33,746 bases of DNA from 2-12-FULL-42-15 sp964196565 (GTDB taxonomy: Bacteria; Pseudomonadota; Gammaproteobacteria; Coxiellales; Coxiellaceae): assembly GCA_964196565.1 (NCBI GenBank), contig CAXMUH010000140.1:1-33746 (forward strand), read 5' to 3'. Under the pieces are notes generated by a model. The model saw nothing but the letters and a program-made list of their open reading frames with translations, did no database searches and was not told the DNA's origin. The translations under genes were made by a program, and so were the position numbers. Every line of letters begins with the position of its first letter. Position 1 is the first letter of the stretch. Below, piece by piece: positions 1 to 8,024 of the stretch.

Positions 1-113
1 TAAAAGTGAAAACTTTAGGCAGGTATGCATTGGTAATCAATTGGAATGATGGTCATAATTCATCAATATACTCTTGGCGAAAACTGAGAGAATTAGCTGG
101 CTTAAAGAGTTAA
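1..113 (+). CDS. DUF971-domain protein, C-terminal fragment
   Basis: The reading frame is open from the left edge (first full codon at base 3) to a TAA and gives about 36 residues. They contain LGRYALVINWNDGHNSSIYS followed by W-x-K-L-R-E-L. This is the core of the DUF971 / GBBH-like N-terminal fold: a Gly-Arg-Tyr-Ala-Leu strand, a Trp-x-Asp-Gly-His turn and an Ile-Tyr-Ser strand. In gammaproteobacteria this is usually a small stand-alone protein of roughly 120-130 residues without an assigned enzymatic role; in gamma-butyrobetaine hydroxylases the same fold is an N-terminal accessory domain. The start codon and most of the protein lie outside the window. The family call is firm from the motif; the function is not known. 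Confidence 0.75.
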   Translation, partial: KVKTLGRYALVINWNDGHNSSIYSWRKLRELAGLKS

Positions 114-164
114 GCTTTCCTGAATAAAGAAAAGCAACTTCAAGAACAAAATATTGAAAACCTT

Positions 165-1310
165 GTGACTACGTTAAGCTCTCTTCCTATATATGCTGCT
201 AAAGGTGTATCGTTTGGGTTGCTAGTAGTATCTCCCGATGGGCGCGTGCTTCTTGTTGAAGACGATAGAACGGGTATTAAGACAGTTTCCCCACCTTCTG
301 GTTCGTTAGATGTCACAATAACCCTTCCTGATGGAACCACAGTATGCGATGAAGATGGAAAGCCAATTAAATTTGATGGAAAACCAAGCTCTGATTACAA
401 ACTCCTGATAATTCTACAGAAACAAGGGGTTGATGTTAGTGATCTCATTTGCTGCTTTAAAGAAGATGGAAAATTTCTCTCAAATAATGAAGGCCCTGTT
501 CATAAACTTGCCGAAGATATTGTAAAGAATGACGCTTTAAGTACTAACTTAATAAAAGCTTGCAAACAAGTTTGGGGGGAACGGTATGACAACTTTCTAG
601 AATTTGTAGTCAACAAGTCTAAAACACAGGATGCTATGTTTACTTTTTTCAAAGAAATTGTATTACGATTTGAGACATTTATCGCAGCAACTCAAAATGG
701 TTTTACACTAACTTCAGAAAAAGAATTAGTAGCTGGTGCAAGAGAAGTGGGAGAAGAATGTTTAAAGCCAGAGGGGCGTGAATTGGGTTTAATTCCCATG
801 ATCGAAGGCACTAATGAACTTATTACTATTTCTGAGAGCAAACGCGGGGGGTCGGCGCAAATACTAAGCGTTCAACATGTTTCAAATGATACAATGGACA
901 TACTCAGTCAAAATCTTGATAGCAAAGTTGTAAAAGGACACACAGAGACTGGAGTTGTAATGAATCAGCAGCAAGTACATAACTTGATAACTGATTTAAA
1001 TGGCTTAAAACAAGACCAATATACTACAAAACAGTGGTCAGGATTAATGGCTTCTCGCGCGCGCTTGCAAACGGTATATAGCTATGTGCTTCATCAGCAA
1101 CCATCCGCAGTTGCCGCTGATGGTGAAGCTAAAGACGCTCACCCTCAAGCCGGTGCAGGAGAGGAAAAAGCTGCCAAACCTTCTACAGCGGGCATGTTTG
1201 CACCAAAAGCTAATTCAGTGAGGGAAGCTGCTGGTGTTCCTGCCACCACAACGGGACTTGCGAAAGATGCTTCAGCTGCTGATACTCAGGATTGCTGCTC
1301 TCTCCAGTAA
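165..1310 (+). CDS. Nudix-like hydrolase with large insertion and C-terminal CaaX box
   Basis: Residues 13-46 look like the opening Nudix strands (GVSFGLLVVSPDGRVLLVED, then a Pro-Pro-Ser-Gly turn). The Nudix helix comes only at 179-200: G179, five residues, E185, seven residues, then REVGEE (193-198). This fits Gx5Ex7REUxEE, but Leu replaces the final Gly. About 130 residues are inserted where Nudix enzymes normally have a short loop. Nudix enzymes cleave nucleoside diphosphates linked to another group; the substrate here cannot be told. Residues 311-376 are low-complexity (Ala, Pro, Thr, charged) and the protein ends CCSLQ, so the last four residues (C378-S-L-Q) form a CaaX prenylation consensus, as in some Legionella effectors. 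The start is uncertain: GTG is used here with no clear Shine-Dalgarno sequence, and the frame is open back to base 114, so a non-ATG start further upstream is possible. No signal peptide or membrane segment is seen. Confidence 0.7.
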   Translation: MTTLSSLPIYAAKGVSFGLLVVSPDGRVLLVEDDRTGIKTVSPPSGSLDVTITLPDGTTVCDEDGKPIKFDGKPSSDYKLLIILQKQGVDVSDLICCFKEDGKFLSNNEGPVHKLAEDIVKNDALSTNLIKACKQVWGERYDNFLEFVVNKSKTQDAMFTFFKEIVLRFETFIAATQNGFTLTSEKELVAGAREVGEECLKPEGRELGLIPMIEGTNELITISESKRGGSAQILSVQHVSNDTMDILSQNLDSKVVKGHTETGVVMNQQQVHNLITDLNGLKQDQYTTKQWSGLMASRARLQTVYSYVLHQQPSAVAADGEAKDAHPQAGAGEEKAAKPSTAGMFAPKANSVREAAGVPATTTGLAKDASAADTQDCCSLQ

Positions 1311-1334
1311 AAAAATATAAGGTGCGCTTAGGTA

Positions 1335-1441
1335 TAAGCGCAGACAAAGGAACGCTCGGGCGTAGCAAAAATGCAAAATATGCAAATTGATAATTTCCCC
1401 AAATTGCATATTTTGCTACGCTCGGCGTGTTGTCTCGCTTA
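1335..1441. repeat. Imperfect palindromic element downstream of the Nudix-like gene
   Basis: The left arm (1335-1388) and right arm (1401-1441) are imperfect inverse complements. Paired blocks include TAAGCG(C)AGACAA with TTGTCTCGCTTA, the GCGTAGC / GCTACGC pair, and GCAAAATATGCAA with TTGCATATTTTGC around a short AT-rich loop. The transcript would fold into a long interrupted hairpin. It could act as a terminator for the upstream gene or be a small dispersed palindromic repeat. No other copy was found in the window by eye. Confidence 0.6.
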
Positions 1442-1767
1442 CCCCACAGCTAACTTTTTGATTTCCAGATTTTAAAAAAGCAATTTATGTCAAGTAAGTT
1501 AGCAACAAATATCAATTAAGTGCTGTATAGTTTCATTTTACTTTAAGTCTTATCATGTAGTCTTTAATAGAATAACGATAGCGCAAGGGGCAACCCATCA
1601 GTTAGTTTACAAGCTTGCGCCAACTTATTTATTTTGCGTCTTGTTTAGCATTTTGCAACGGACGGAGGCAAGTCAAAAATAATCGCTAAAATTATATTTA
1701 ATTTGCAAGCGAGATTTAAGATGACCATGATAAACAGACGAAAGCAGGAAGCTGGAGATGATAAATC
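1442..1767. other. Non-coding leader of the ankyrin/papain-fold gene
   Basis: I see no convincing gene here. There is a GCGCAAG / CTTGCGC inverted pair (1581-1587 and 1614-1620, 26 bases apart) and a possible -10 hexamer TATAGT near 1525. Just before the next gene, GCAGGAAGCTGGA is followed by GATGATAAATC. The GGAG at 1753-1756 can act as ribosome binding site, though its distance to the ATG is long (about 11 bases). A closely similar 20-base string occurs near 24134. Confidence 0.4.
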
Positions 1768-4700
1768 ATGAGAGTTCCAATAAAACATAAAGACACTGAA
1801 AATATAGCGCTTCTTACATTAGAGAAGTGCCTTGCGTTGTTTAACGATCCTGAGATAAACATAGAGAAGACATTAGCATATTTTCAGCAACAATTAAATC
1901 ATGACAAAGTCAGACTCGAACAACGCCTATGTGAAATTGCTGACACAAAGGAATGTATCCCTTTATTATTTCATGCACCTTTACCACTTATTTCCTATCT
2001 ACTAAAACAAATCCCAAGTTTAGTTACACTTAAAACCGAAATTGGAAAAAACTTATTATTTCACGCCGCACTGAAAGGAGATGTTGATTTATTTAATTAT
2101 TTAAATAAGGATTATTCCCTATTGCAAAATCAAAAAACGAAGAACGGATTAACTGTCTATCATTATTTATGCATGCATCAAAACATGTTGCCGGTATTAA
2201 CAAGTTTAACTGGTAGCGTAGAATTTGAAAGTTGGTATCCCTCTTGCGAAGAAGATTCCCTTACTGTGTCCCCAGCTTGTTATGCTGCAGAATCTGGGTG
2301 TTACAGGACTGTCCAATGGCTATATAACTTGGCCGGCGATGCAATCAATATCGATATGAAAAACAACATAGGTTGGACACCTTTTTTAAGAGCTGCAGCA
2401 AAAGGCCATTTGGATGTCGTGAAATATCTATTAGAAGAATGTGAGGGCTCTCGAGCACGCTTAGCACAAAAATACAATGGAGCAAATGCTCTGATCATAG
2501 CCGCTGATAGCGGTCGCCTTAAGATTGTCCAGTATCTATTAGAAAATTTTGCGGAGCGCTTCAACATCGATGAACCCGCTGATGATGAGTATGGCTCTGA
2601 TGCACTATATGATGCGATAACTTTTGGGCATGTTGAGGTTGCCAAGCATCTAATAGCTAACGGTGCAAACGGGATCGATAACATAGATAAAACTGGCTGG
2701 ACATCTTTTTTAAGAGCTGCAGCAAATGGTCACTTGCATGCCGTGAAATATCTACTAGAAGAATGTGAGGGTTTTCAAGCACGTTTAGCACAAAAAAACA
2801 ATGGAGCAAATGCACTGATCAAAGCCGCTGCATGCGGTCACCTTAAGGTTGTCCAATATCTATTAGAAAATTTTGGGGGTATTTTTAACATTAATGAACC
2901 CGCTGATAATTGTGTTGGCAATGATGCACTTTCTGATGCGATAGCTATGGGGCATGTTGAGGTTGCCAAATTTCTAACAGCTAAGGGTGCAACAGGGATA
3001 GATAACAAAAATAAAACTGGCTGGACACCTTTTTTAAGAGCTGCAGACAATGGTCATTTGGATGCCGTGAAATATCTATTACAAGAATGTGAGGGCTCTC
3101 GAGCTCGCTTAGCACAGACACAGTCGGGAGAAAACGCATTAGTAAAAGCCGCTAGACATGGTAGGGTGAAAGTTGTCAAATTTTTTATTGATAATGGAAC
3201 TTATGAATATGTTGATCGTCGCTCCCTGCCAGATCCGAATGGTTATCTGTACCATGGGTGTTATCTAGTACCCGGTGTGATACCCGATGAAATCCGAGCT
3301 AACCCTTATCTTTACTGCTTTGTGCATTTAATGAGTGCAAGCGGACTTTCTTTAGATATAGCCAAAATACTATTTAATCACATCACAATGCAAGCTAGTG
3401 GCATTTGGCCAATGTACTACTATACAATCAGTAGTGGTTTGGGGGGAATAAGCAACGAAAAGGGCCTTGATGTAATACATTTTATGTTAGGACTTGCAGG
3501 CGATGAATTGGGAGGCGCTTTTTTTGAACCCTATGTGAAGTCAGAACTATCTGGAAAATATAATACCAGACACGTATCTTTGTTATGTCGTCTAATCGGT
3601 AAGAAAGACGAATCATTAAGCAAGAGCAAGAAGCTCGTTGAAGTTTTCACTTTGTTAATTGGGCCACTTATTGATGAACCACGTTGCTACGAAGCTTTTA
3701 TGAAGAATGGTTATTCACCTAAAGATTTATTTGGGGTCATCGATAATGTTATTTTTTGTGACACCTTAAAGGAACACAAACCTAGCGCATACAAAGCGTT
3801 TCTTACTTTTTTACTGAAAAATATTCACTTACTAAATTTAAATGAAGAGCAGAAAAAGGTTTTATTAGCGAGGGTGAATAATCATAACGTTACTGTGACA
3901 GTCGAGACACTTAAAGCCGTTTGCGCTAACAACAGTAAATTAGGTGGGTGGTTATTGCATAATAAAATAGTCGAACCTATAAATTATGATGCAGTGTTTT
4001 CACTGTTAAAAGAAAATAAATTACAAATGAATCGTGGGTTGTGGCCATTGTTAAAACGTCTTGCTGGAGCACACCTTGTTGGTGTATTAAACCCATTCTC
4101 TTGGTATGTGTGCGAGGAGGTAAAGCCGTCTATGAGTAGCTTCTGTGATTTACTTGAAGGAGATGCACAAGCAATTGATGCTGTAGCCTACCAAAAAGGC
4201 ATGGTTAGGGTACTTCGGACGAAAAATATACAGGGAAATCACCTTAGTGCTTTTTTTAACGCACGTCAATTTTTATTTTTAGGGGGAAGGAGGAGCGTAT
4301 ATATTCTGATAGCACTTGTTAAATTATTACGAAGTAAAAACATACAAGGAAAAAAGGACGATTTGGAAGCAATGATATCAAAATTAAGAGAGACTATTGC
4401 AGAGCGGTTAAAAGACATTTTAATTAGCATTTGGAAACCAGTTTATTTTAATGAAGCTAATGACTTACTACAGCTAAATCCTAATCTTGATAAAGAGGAC
4501 ATTGTATTTTACCTTCAGGCATTTGAAGCTGCCCTTTTGAATTCAAAAGGGTATTCTCCACACGAGGCTACGCATATTCATAGATCTGCACATGAGCTTG
4601 TCAGTCTAATCTCCCATAGCCCAATAAAGCCTAACTTCTTAGAAAACTTAAAGACACTAACAACACTAATAAATGATATCACGAAAGCAGCAAAAGAGAG

Positions 4701-5856
4701 ATTGCTTCTGCAACAGGCAGAACCAGAATCAAAACAGGCAAAACAAAAGAAACGTAAAAGAAAAAGTAGCGCCCTTAGCAGTGCCGATACGGATGGAGCC
4801 CGTGAAAGTAAACAAGGTGCTGGTTCAGAATGTTTTGGTTCAGAAGGTTCTGGCTCTGGTTCTGGCTCAGGCTCAGGACAAGCTGAATCTAAAGAATATT
4901 TGAGCACAAGTCAGATTCGATCTGCCGCCAAAACTGTAAGGGGCAAGCAAAGCACACGAAATAACTGCGTGCCACTTGCCCAAGCAATGATACATTACTT
5001 TATGACAGGTGAGGCGAGACCAGCGAGTCCAAAATCGTCCAGAGAGGATTTTATTGCTTTGATTGAGGTTGCAACGAGTGCTGATCAACCCTCTGTAAAA
5101 CAAGAACCTGGGATGAAGTCATTTGTTGCTAGATCATCTGCTCGTTTGACGGGAACGCAAATGGAACAATTGCCGCCGCCACAATACCATCCGCAAGCAG
5201 GAGGGGTTTGCGACACAACAAAGGCACCGATCATTGATATGACAGTAAAAGATGCTTTGCAAACGAAAGTCCATGTCACTAGATTAACAAATGCACTTAA
5301 ACAAATCGCTAGTCGTCAAACCAGTGGAGTAAGTTATGGCTTAGTAAATCTAGCGCAAATTAATGAAAAAGTTTTTGAGGCTGGCCATCAATTTGTTTAT
5401 TATGCGACAAAAGATCAGGTGATCTATTGTGATCCTAGTTTTGTTGTTAAAGAAAAAGGCGACCCCATTATCAATCTAATAAAAACCGATGAACATCATA
5501 CGGGCTTTTATTTTCATGCCATTAACGATAGCAAAAAACAACGCGATGATGTTGTTTTTTCTCCTTATGTGTTTTTTATAGAAGCGTATCAGCCTGTCAG
5601 TCATCATAAAGCAGATACAGTAAAAAAAGAGTCTTTAGATGTTGAAATGAGAGATGCAGCGGGTGCGGGCTCAGGTTCGGGCTCATCCAGTGTACAGCCT
5701 GGTTTATTTAGTCCTCGTGCGGCAAGTAAGGGACATGCTTCTGCCTCTCTACAAACTCAAGGAGTTGGATCGAAAAGAGCACGTGGATCAACTGCAGCTA
5801 GGCCAGAGCCAAATGGTGCTCCAACAGCCAAGCGTAGTAGAGCGGTTCCGTCGTAA
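1768..5856 (+). CDS. Ankyrin-repeat protein with C-terminal papain-like domain and nuclear signals (putative effector)
   Basis: The 1362 residues divide into an N-terminal ankyrin array (about 90-480), a long helical region without recognised family (about 490-980), a basic stretch K-Q-K-K-R-K-R-K (992-999), an (Ser-Gly)n linker (1027-1037) and a C-terminal domain. The ankyrin units carry typical T-P/S-F-L-R-A-A-x-x-G-H-L-x-x-V-K-Y-L-L helices. In the C-terminal domain Q1061, C1067 (RNNCVPLAQAMIHY), H1207 (GHQFVYY) and D1222 (YCDPSF) have spacings of 6, 140 and 15. Papain's Gln19-Cys25-His159-Asn175 has 6, 134 and 16. The local sequences resemble the papain-fold toxin / glutamine deamidase families. 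Two Val-Lys-x-Glu sites (K1111 in VKQEPG and K1286 in VKKES) fit the SUMO consensus, and the tail has a bipartite basic signal, KRARG at 1336 and AKRSR at 1354. I infer a secreted protein that acts in the host nucleus by cleaving or deamidating a protein. Ankyrins are clear; the enzyme class is a prediction. Confidence 0.75.
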   Translation: MRVPIKHKDTENIALLTLEKCLALFNDPEINIEKTLAYFQQQLNHDKVRLEQRLCEIADTKECIPLLFHAPLPLISYLLKQIPSLVTLKTEIGKNLLFHAALKGDVDLFNYLNKDYSLLQNQKTKNGLTVYHYLCMHQNMLPVLTSLTGSVEFESWYPSCEEDSLTVSPACYAAESGCYRTVQWLYNLAGDAINIDMKNNIGWTPFLRAAAKGHLDVVKYLLEECEGSRARLAQKYNGANALIIAADSGRLKIVQYLLENFAERFNIDEPADDEYGSDALYDAITFGHVEVAKHLIANGANGIDNIDKTGWTSFLRAAANGHLHAVKYLLEECEGFQARLAQKNNGANALIKAAACGHLKVVQYLLENFGGIFNINEPADNCVGNDALSDAIAMGHVEVAKFLTAKGATGIDNKNKTGWTPFLRAADNGHLDAVKYLLQECEGSRARLAQTQSGENALVKAARHGRVKVVKFFIDNGTYEYVDRRSLPDPNGYLYHGCYLVPGVIPDEIRANPYLYCFVHLMSASGLSLDIAKILFNHITMQASGIWPMYYYTISSGLGGISNEKGLDVIHFMLGLAGDELGGAFFEPYVKSELSGKYNTRHVSLLCRLIGKKDESLSKSKKLVEVFTLLIGPLIDEPRCYEAFMKNGYSPKDLFGVIDNVIFCDTLKEHKPSAYKAFLTFLLKNIHLLNLNEEQKKVLLARVNNHNVTVTVETLKAVCANNSKLGGWLLHNKIVEPINYDAVFSLLKENKLQMNRGLWPLLKRLAGAHLVGVLNPFSWYVCEEVKPSMSSFCDLLEGDAQAIDAVAYQKGMVRVLRTKNIQGNHLSAFFNARQFLFLGGRRSVYILIALVKLLRSKNIQGKKDDLEAMISKLRETIAERLKDILISIWKPVYFNEANDLLQLNPNLDKEDIVFYLQAFEAALLNSKGYSPHEATHIHRSAHELVSLISHSPIKPNFLENLKTLTTLINDITKAAKERLLLQQAEPESKQAKQKKRKRKSSALSSADTDGARESKQGAGSECFGSEGSGSGSGSGSGQAESKEYLSTSQIRSAAKTVRGKQSTRNNCVPLAQAMIHYFMTGEARPASPKSSREDFIALIEVATSADQPSVKQEPGMKSFVARSSARLTGTQMEQLPPPQYHPQAGGVCDTTKAPIIDMTVKDALQTKVHVTRLTNALKQIASRQTSGVSYGLVNLAQINEKVFEAGHQFVYYATKDQVIYCDPSFVVKEKGDPIINLIKTDEHHTGFYFHAINDSKKQRDDVVFSPYVFFIEAYQPVSHHKADTVKKESLDVEMRDAAGAGSGSGSSSVQPGLFSPRAASKGHASASLQTQGVGSKRARGSTAARPEPNGAPTAKRSRAVPS
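2371..3186 (+). repeat. 324-bp in-frame tandem repeats coding for ankyrin triplets
   Basis: The string coding for GWT(P/S)FLRAA recurs at 2371, 2695 and 3019, exactly 324 bases (108 codons) apart. Units one and two are complete; the third breaks off after about 170 bases. Each unit codes for three ankyrin-like helical pairs, marked by KYLLEECEG, VQYLLENF and EVAKHLIA or close variants. The DNA similarity is high along the whole unit, so the array arose by recent segmental duplication and not by old ankyrin divergence. Confidence 0.85.
4846..4878 (+). repeat. Gly-Ser microsatellite linker
   Basis: Eleven alternating codons (GGT/GGC/GGA with TCT/TCA) code for GSGSGSGSGSG between the basic nuclear signal and the papain-like domain. 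A second short Gly-Ser run lies near 5668-5690. The DNA is a degenerate 6-base repeat that can gain or lose units without shifting frame. Confidence 0.8.
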
Positions 5857-5863
5857 AATAATC

Positions 5864-5886
5864 CTGCTAAAAAGCCATATTAGCAG
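5864..5886 (+). terminator. Possible hairpin after the ankyrin/papain-fold gene
   Basis: CTGCTAA and TTAGCAG pair perfectly around a 9-base loop eight bases after the stop codon. There is no run of T after the stem, so an intrinsic terminator is possible but not secure. The remaining bases to the next gene (5887-6080) hold a 12-base palindrome CGTTGATCAACG at 6009-6020 and no gene that I can support. Confidence 0.3.
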
Positions 5887-6080
5887 CACCAGTAGCCTCA
5901 TCCCCCGAGCATGGCGTAACGCGCAAACTTTTACTCAGCTTTTCTGTAGTTGCTGGCGCCACTGGTTTGCGTGGTGGAAAAAGATGTAGCGTAAAGGCTG
6001 GGAAGATGCGTTGATCAACGAGAGATCATTTGGTATATTACAATATGTAAACGATGTTTCCGTCCACGCACTAATACACC

Positions 6081-7697
6081 CTACGCAGGTGCATATTCTT
6101 GCTGCGAGTCCTCGTTGATAAAACCCCTAACCTGTCCCAATAATTCTATTTTATCTGTATGTTTGTAATTTTGTTTAATTTTAAAATCGAGGTGTTGACT
6201 AAGCGCATCCAATAAATAGCTATCCAGCGAGTGATTGTTTAGACGTGCACAGTAACGGTTAAAATGCCTTTCCAATATGTCACAACGATCGATGTCAGAC
6301 CCCGCGTTAGTTATCTGTGAAAGAAGTGCAGTAGCACGCTTTTGTCCGCTGTCACCGTGACGCCATAAGCTAAATTTACCTTGTTTAATGCCCCGGTTAT
6401 CAGCATTAGAATCTTTATTCTCTGATTCATACCAGGCTTTATAACCTGATATAGCTTTATTTATAACTTCGGTAAATGTTATTGTCTTAACTGGCGCTGG
6501 CTTGTGTTCTTCGGCAGTTACAACAGTTGTGTTGGAGCTGGTTGAGGTTATAACTAAAGGTGGCGTAGGATCTGTTACTGGCTTGCGTTCTTCGGCAGCT
6601 TCAACAATCGTTGCTCTAGAACTACTGGCGTGGTGGGGGTGGGTAACGACATTTCGGATGGCTTGTCGTTGTGGGAAAGATATCCTTTGCTGTACCTCCA
6701 TAATGCTACGCGCAGCAGCATATTTCATTAGGCTAACTTGAGTTAACGCCATCACGACATTTAGCCCACGGCCTACGGTGTTGATTAAAAACATACACGC
6801 CTGTGCTTGCATGAGCATATTCATATTTTCGAGAGAATGATTATCGGCTTTGGAGTGCGATAATGCGCGAGCTTGCGGACTTACTATGACTACACAAATT
6901 TGCAATAGTGATTTTTTAACTTGTCGTAGTGATAATACAAAGGTTCGTCCAGATTTCTTATCACGCAATATAAAATTATTTGTTGGAAATAGTTTATTCG
7001 GCCTAGGAACATGATACTTTTGAAGTCGGTCACCCTGCAATGACAGATGAGAAGTCTTTTTAAGTGATCTAGGATCAACAACAGTAACCACATAACTTGG
7101 TGGGGCTCTCTTTGTTGGCCGCGGAACAACAGCTGTTGTGGTACTGGTTGGTTGTGGCATTAACCGCAACTCAGGGTTTCTGTATATTGTGTTTAATATT
7201 TTAATTATGTGTGGAATCAGTAGCTGTAGTGATTGATCGCGAACTTCAATGGTGATGGTGTTGTCATTGACGGTTGCTGGTTTTTGTTCTTGCTTGACCT
7301 CTGGAGAAAATGGTATTAAGTCCCTTATATTTGAAGGATTATGGTTGTCTGGCTTTTTCTCTTCTTTGTTTTCTGGAAAAACGAATAATGGGTTAGTGAT
7401 TGCAACACGCTCAGGTCGTCGAACAACAGCATGTCTAACAAAGTTGTGCTGAGAAACAATAGGAGCGCGCAAGTAAGGGGTAAGTTGGCGGCTTGTAGGT
7501 GTTGGGGTAGGCGAGCTACTTCTATTAACTGGTTGCGAAGTAGGCAGCTGAAGAATCTCTGCCTTCGCCTCCACATGCCGAGGCCTTTCTGCTCGTTGTC
7601 TACTATTACGTGTGCTAATCCAAGCTATAATCCCGCCTACTGCTGTTATTCCAGCAGCTATAAATCCTTTGCTCCAATTGTTATTGTTTGGTCTCAT
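6081..7697 (-). CDS. Membrane-anchored Pro/Thr-rich protein of unknown function (putative effector)
   Basis: I chose the ATG at 7697 (MRPNNNNWSKG): AGGAA lies about ten bases before it. The GTG two codons earlier overlaps that spacing and is less likely. Residues 11-28 form one hydrophobic membrane segment (GFIAAGITAVGGIIAWI), followed by a strongly basic stretch (RNSRQRAERPRH), which places the rest of the protein on the cytoplasmic side by the positive-inside rule. Residues 40-200 are rich in Pro, Thr, Ser and Gln and probably disordered. A middle part (about 205-345) looks globular, and the spacer after it carries two imperfect copies of an AEE(R/H)KP unit. The last 98 residues form a compact helical domain starting SLWRHGDSGQKRATALLSQI. 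This resembles C-terminal domains seen in Legionella effector candidates, but I cannot name the family. The gene faces the ankyrin gene and is divergent from the next one. Confidence 0.7.
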   Translation of the reverse strand: MRPNNNNWSKGFIAAGITAVGGIIAWISTRNSRQRAERPRHVEAKAEILQLPTSQPVNRSSSPTPTPTSRQLTPYLRAPIVSQHNFVRHAVVRRPERVAITNPLFVFPENKEEKKPDNHNPSNIRDLIPFSPEVKQEQKPATVNDNTITIEVRDQSLQLLIPHIIKILNTIYRNPELRLMPQPTSTTTAVVPRPTKRAPPSYVVTVVDPRSLKKTSHLSLQGDRLQKYHVPRPNKLFPTNNFILRDKKSGRTFVLSLRQVKKSLLQICVVIVSPQARALSHSKADNHSLENMNMLMQAQACMFLINTVGRGLNVVMALTQVSLMKYAAARSIMEVQQRISFPQRQAIRNVVTHPHHASSSRATIVEAAEERKPVTDPTPPLVITSTSSNTTVVTAEEHKPAPVKTITFTEVINKAISGYKAWYESENKDSNADNRGIKQGKFSLWRHGDSGQKRATALLSQITNAGSDIDRCDILERHFNRYCARLNNHSLDSYLLDALSQHLDFKIKQNYKHTDKIELLGQVRGFINEDSQQEYAPA

Positions 7698-7869
7698 ATT
7701 CACCCGTTCCTGTAATTTAAAAATTTAATTTTAAACTATTATAAAGTAGAAATATTAACTCAGTATGAAGTGGTAAGTATAAATACCATGTTGAGCAAAC
7801 TTCAGACACGTAATTGTGGGCAGCATGATTAATTTATATCTTTGAGGTTTTGTTTTAGGGGTTTAATGA

Positions 7870-8022
7870 TGCAATAACGCGCAAAAACAAATCAAGACTG
7901 GCTCAAGAAAACAGAAATTATTGCTTATAGAGAGCATCAATCCAAATTGGGTGGATTTGGACGATATCTATAACAAAATCCAAAAGCGGGTGCCCATCAC
8001 CACAATTTTAATCGTTACATAA
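7870..8022 (+). pseudogene. Decayed C-terminal fragment of a GIY-YIG nuclease
   Basis: The open frame codes for LLLIESINPNWVDLDD and ends at a TAA. GIY-YIG endonucleases typically end in a stretch of the form K-x-x-L-I-E-x-x-N-P-x-W-x-D-L-Y. The upstream part is out of register, and no catalytic G-I-Y / Y-I-G segment is present, so only the tail of a former gene survives. The match is short (about 16 residues) and could be chance, but its order and spacing are characteristic. Confidence 0.45.
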
Positions 8023-8024
8023 TA

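Noticed and set aside
4578..4907. Minus-strand frame rich in Pro-Glu opposite the Gly-Ser region
   Set aside because: It is the antisense image of the Gly-Ser repeat and basic region; no independent start signals.
5654..5989. Plus-strand frame running out of the ankyrin/papain-fold gene, ending in a Trp-rich stretch
   Set aside because: Most of it overlaps the real gene in another frame, it has no ribosome binding site, and its composition follows the overlapping codons.
6009..6020. Palindrome CGTTGATCAACG
   Set aside because: Perfect but short and isolated, not near a clear promoter; could be chance.
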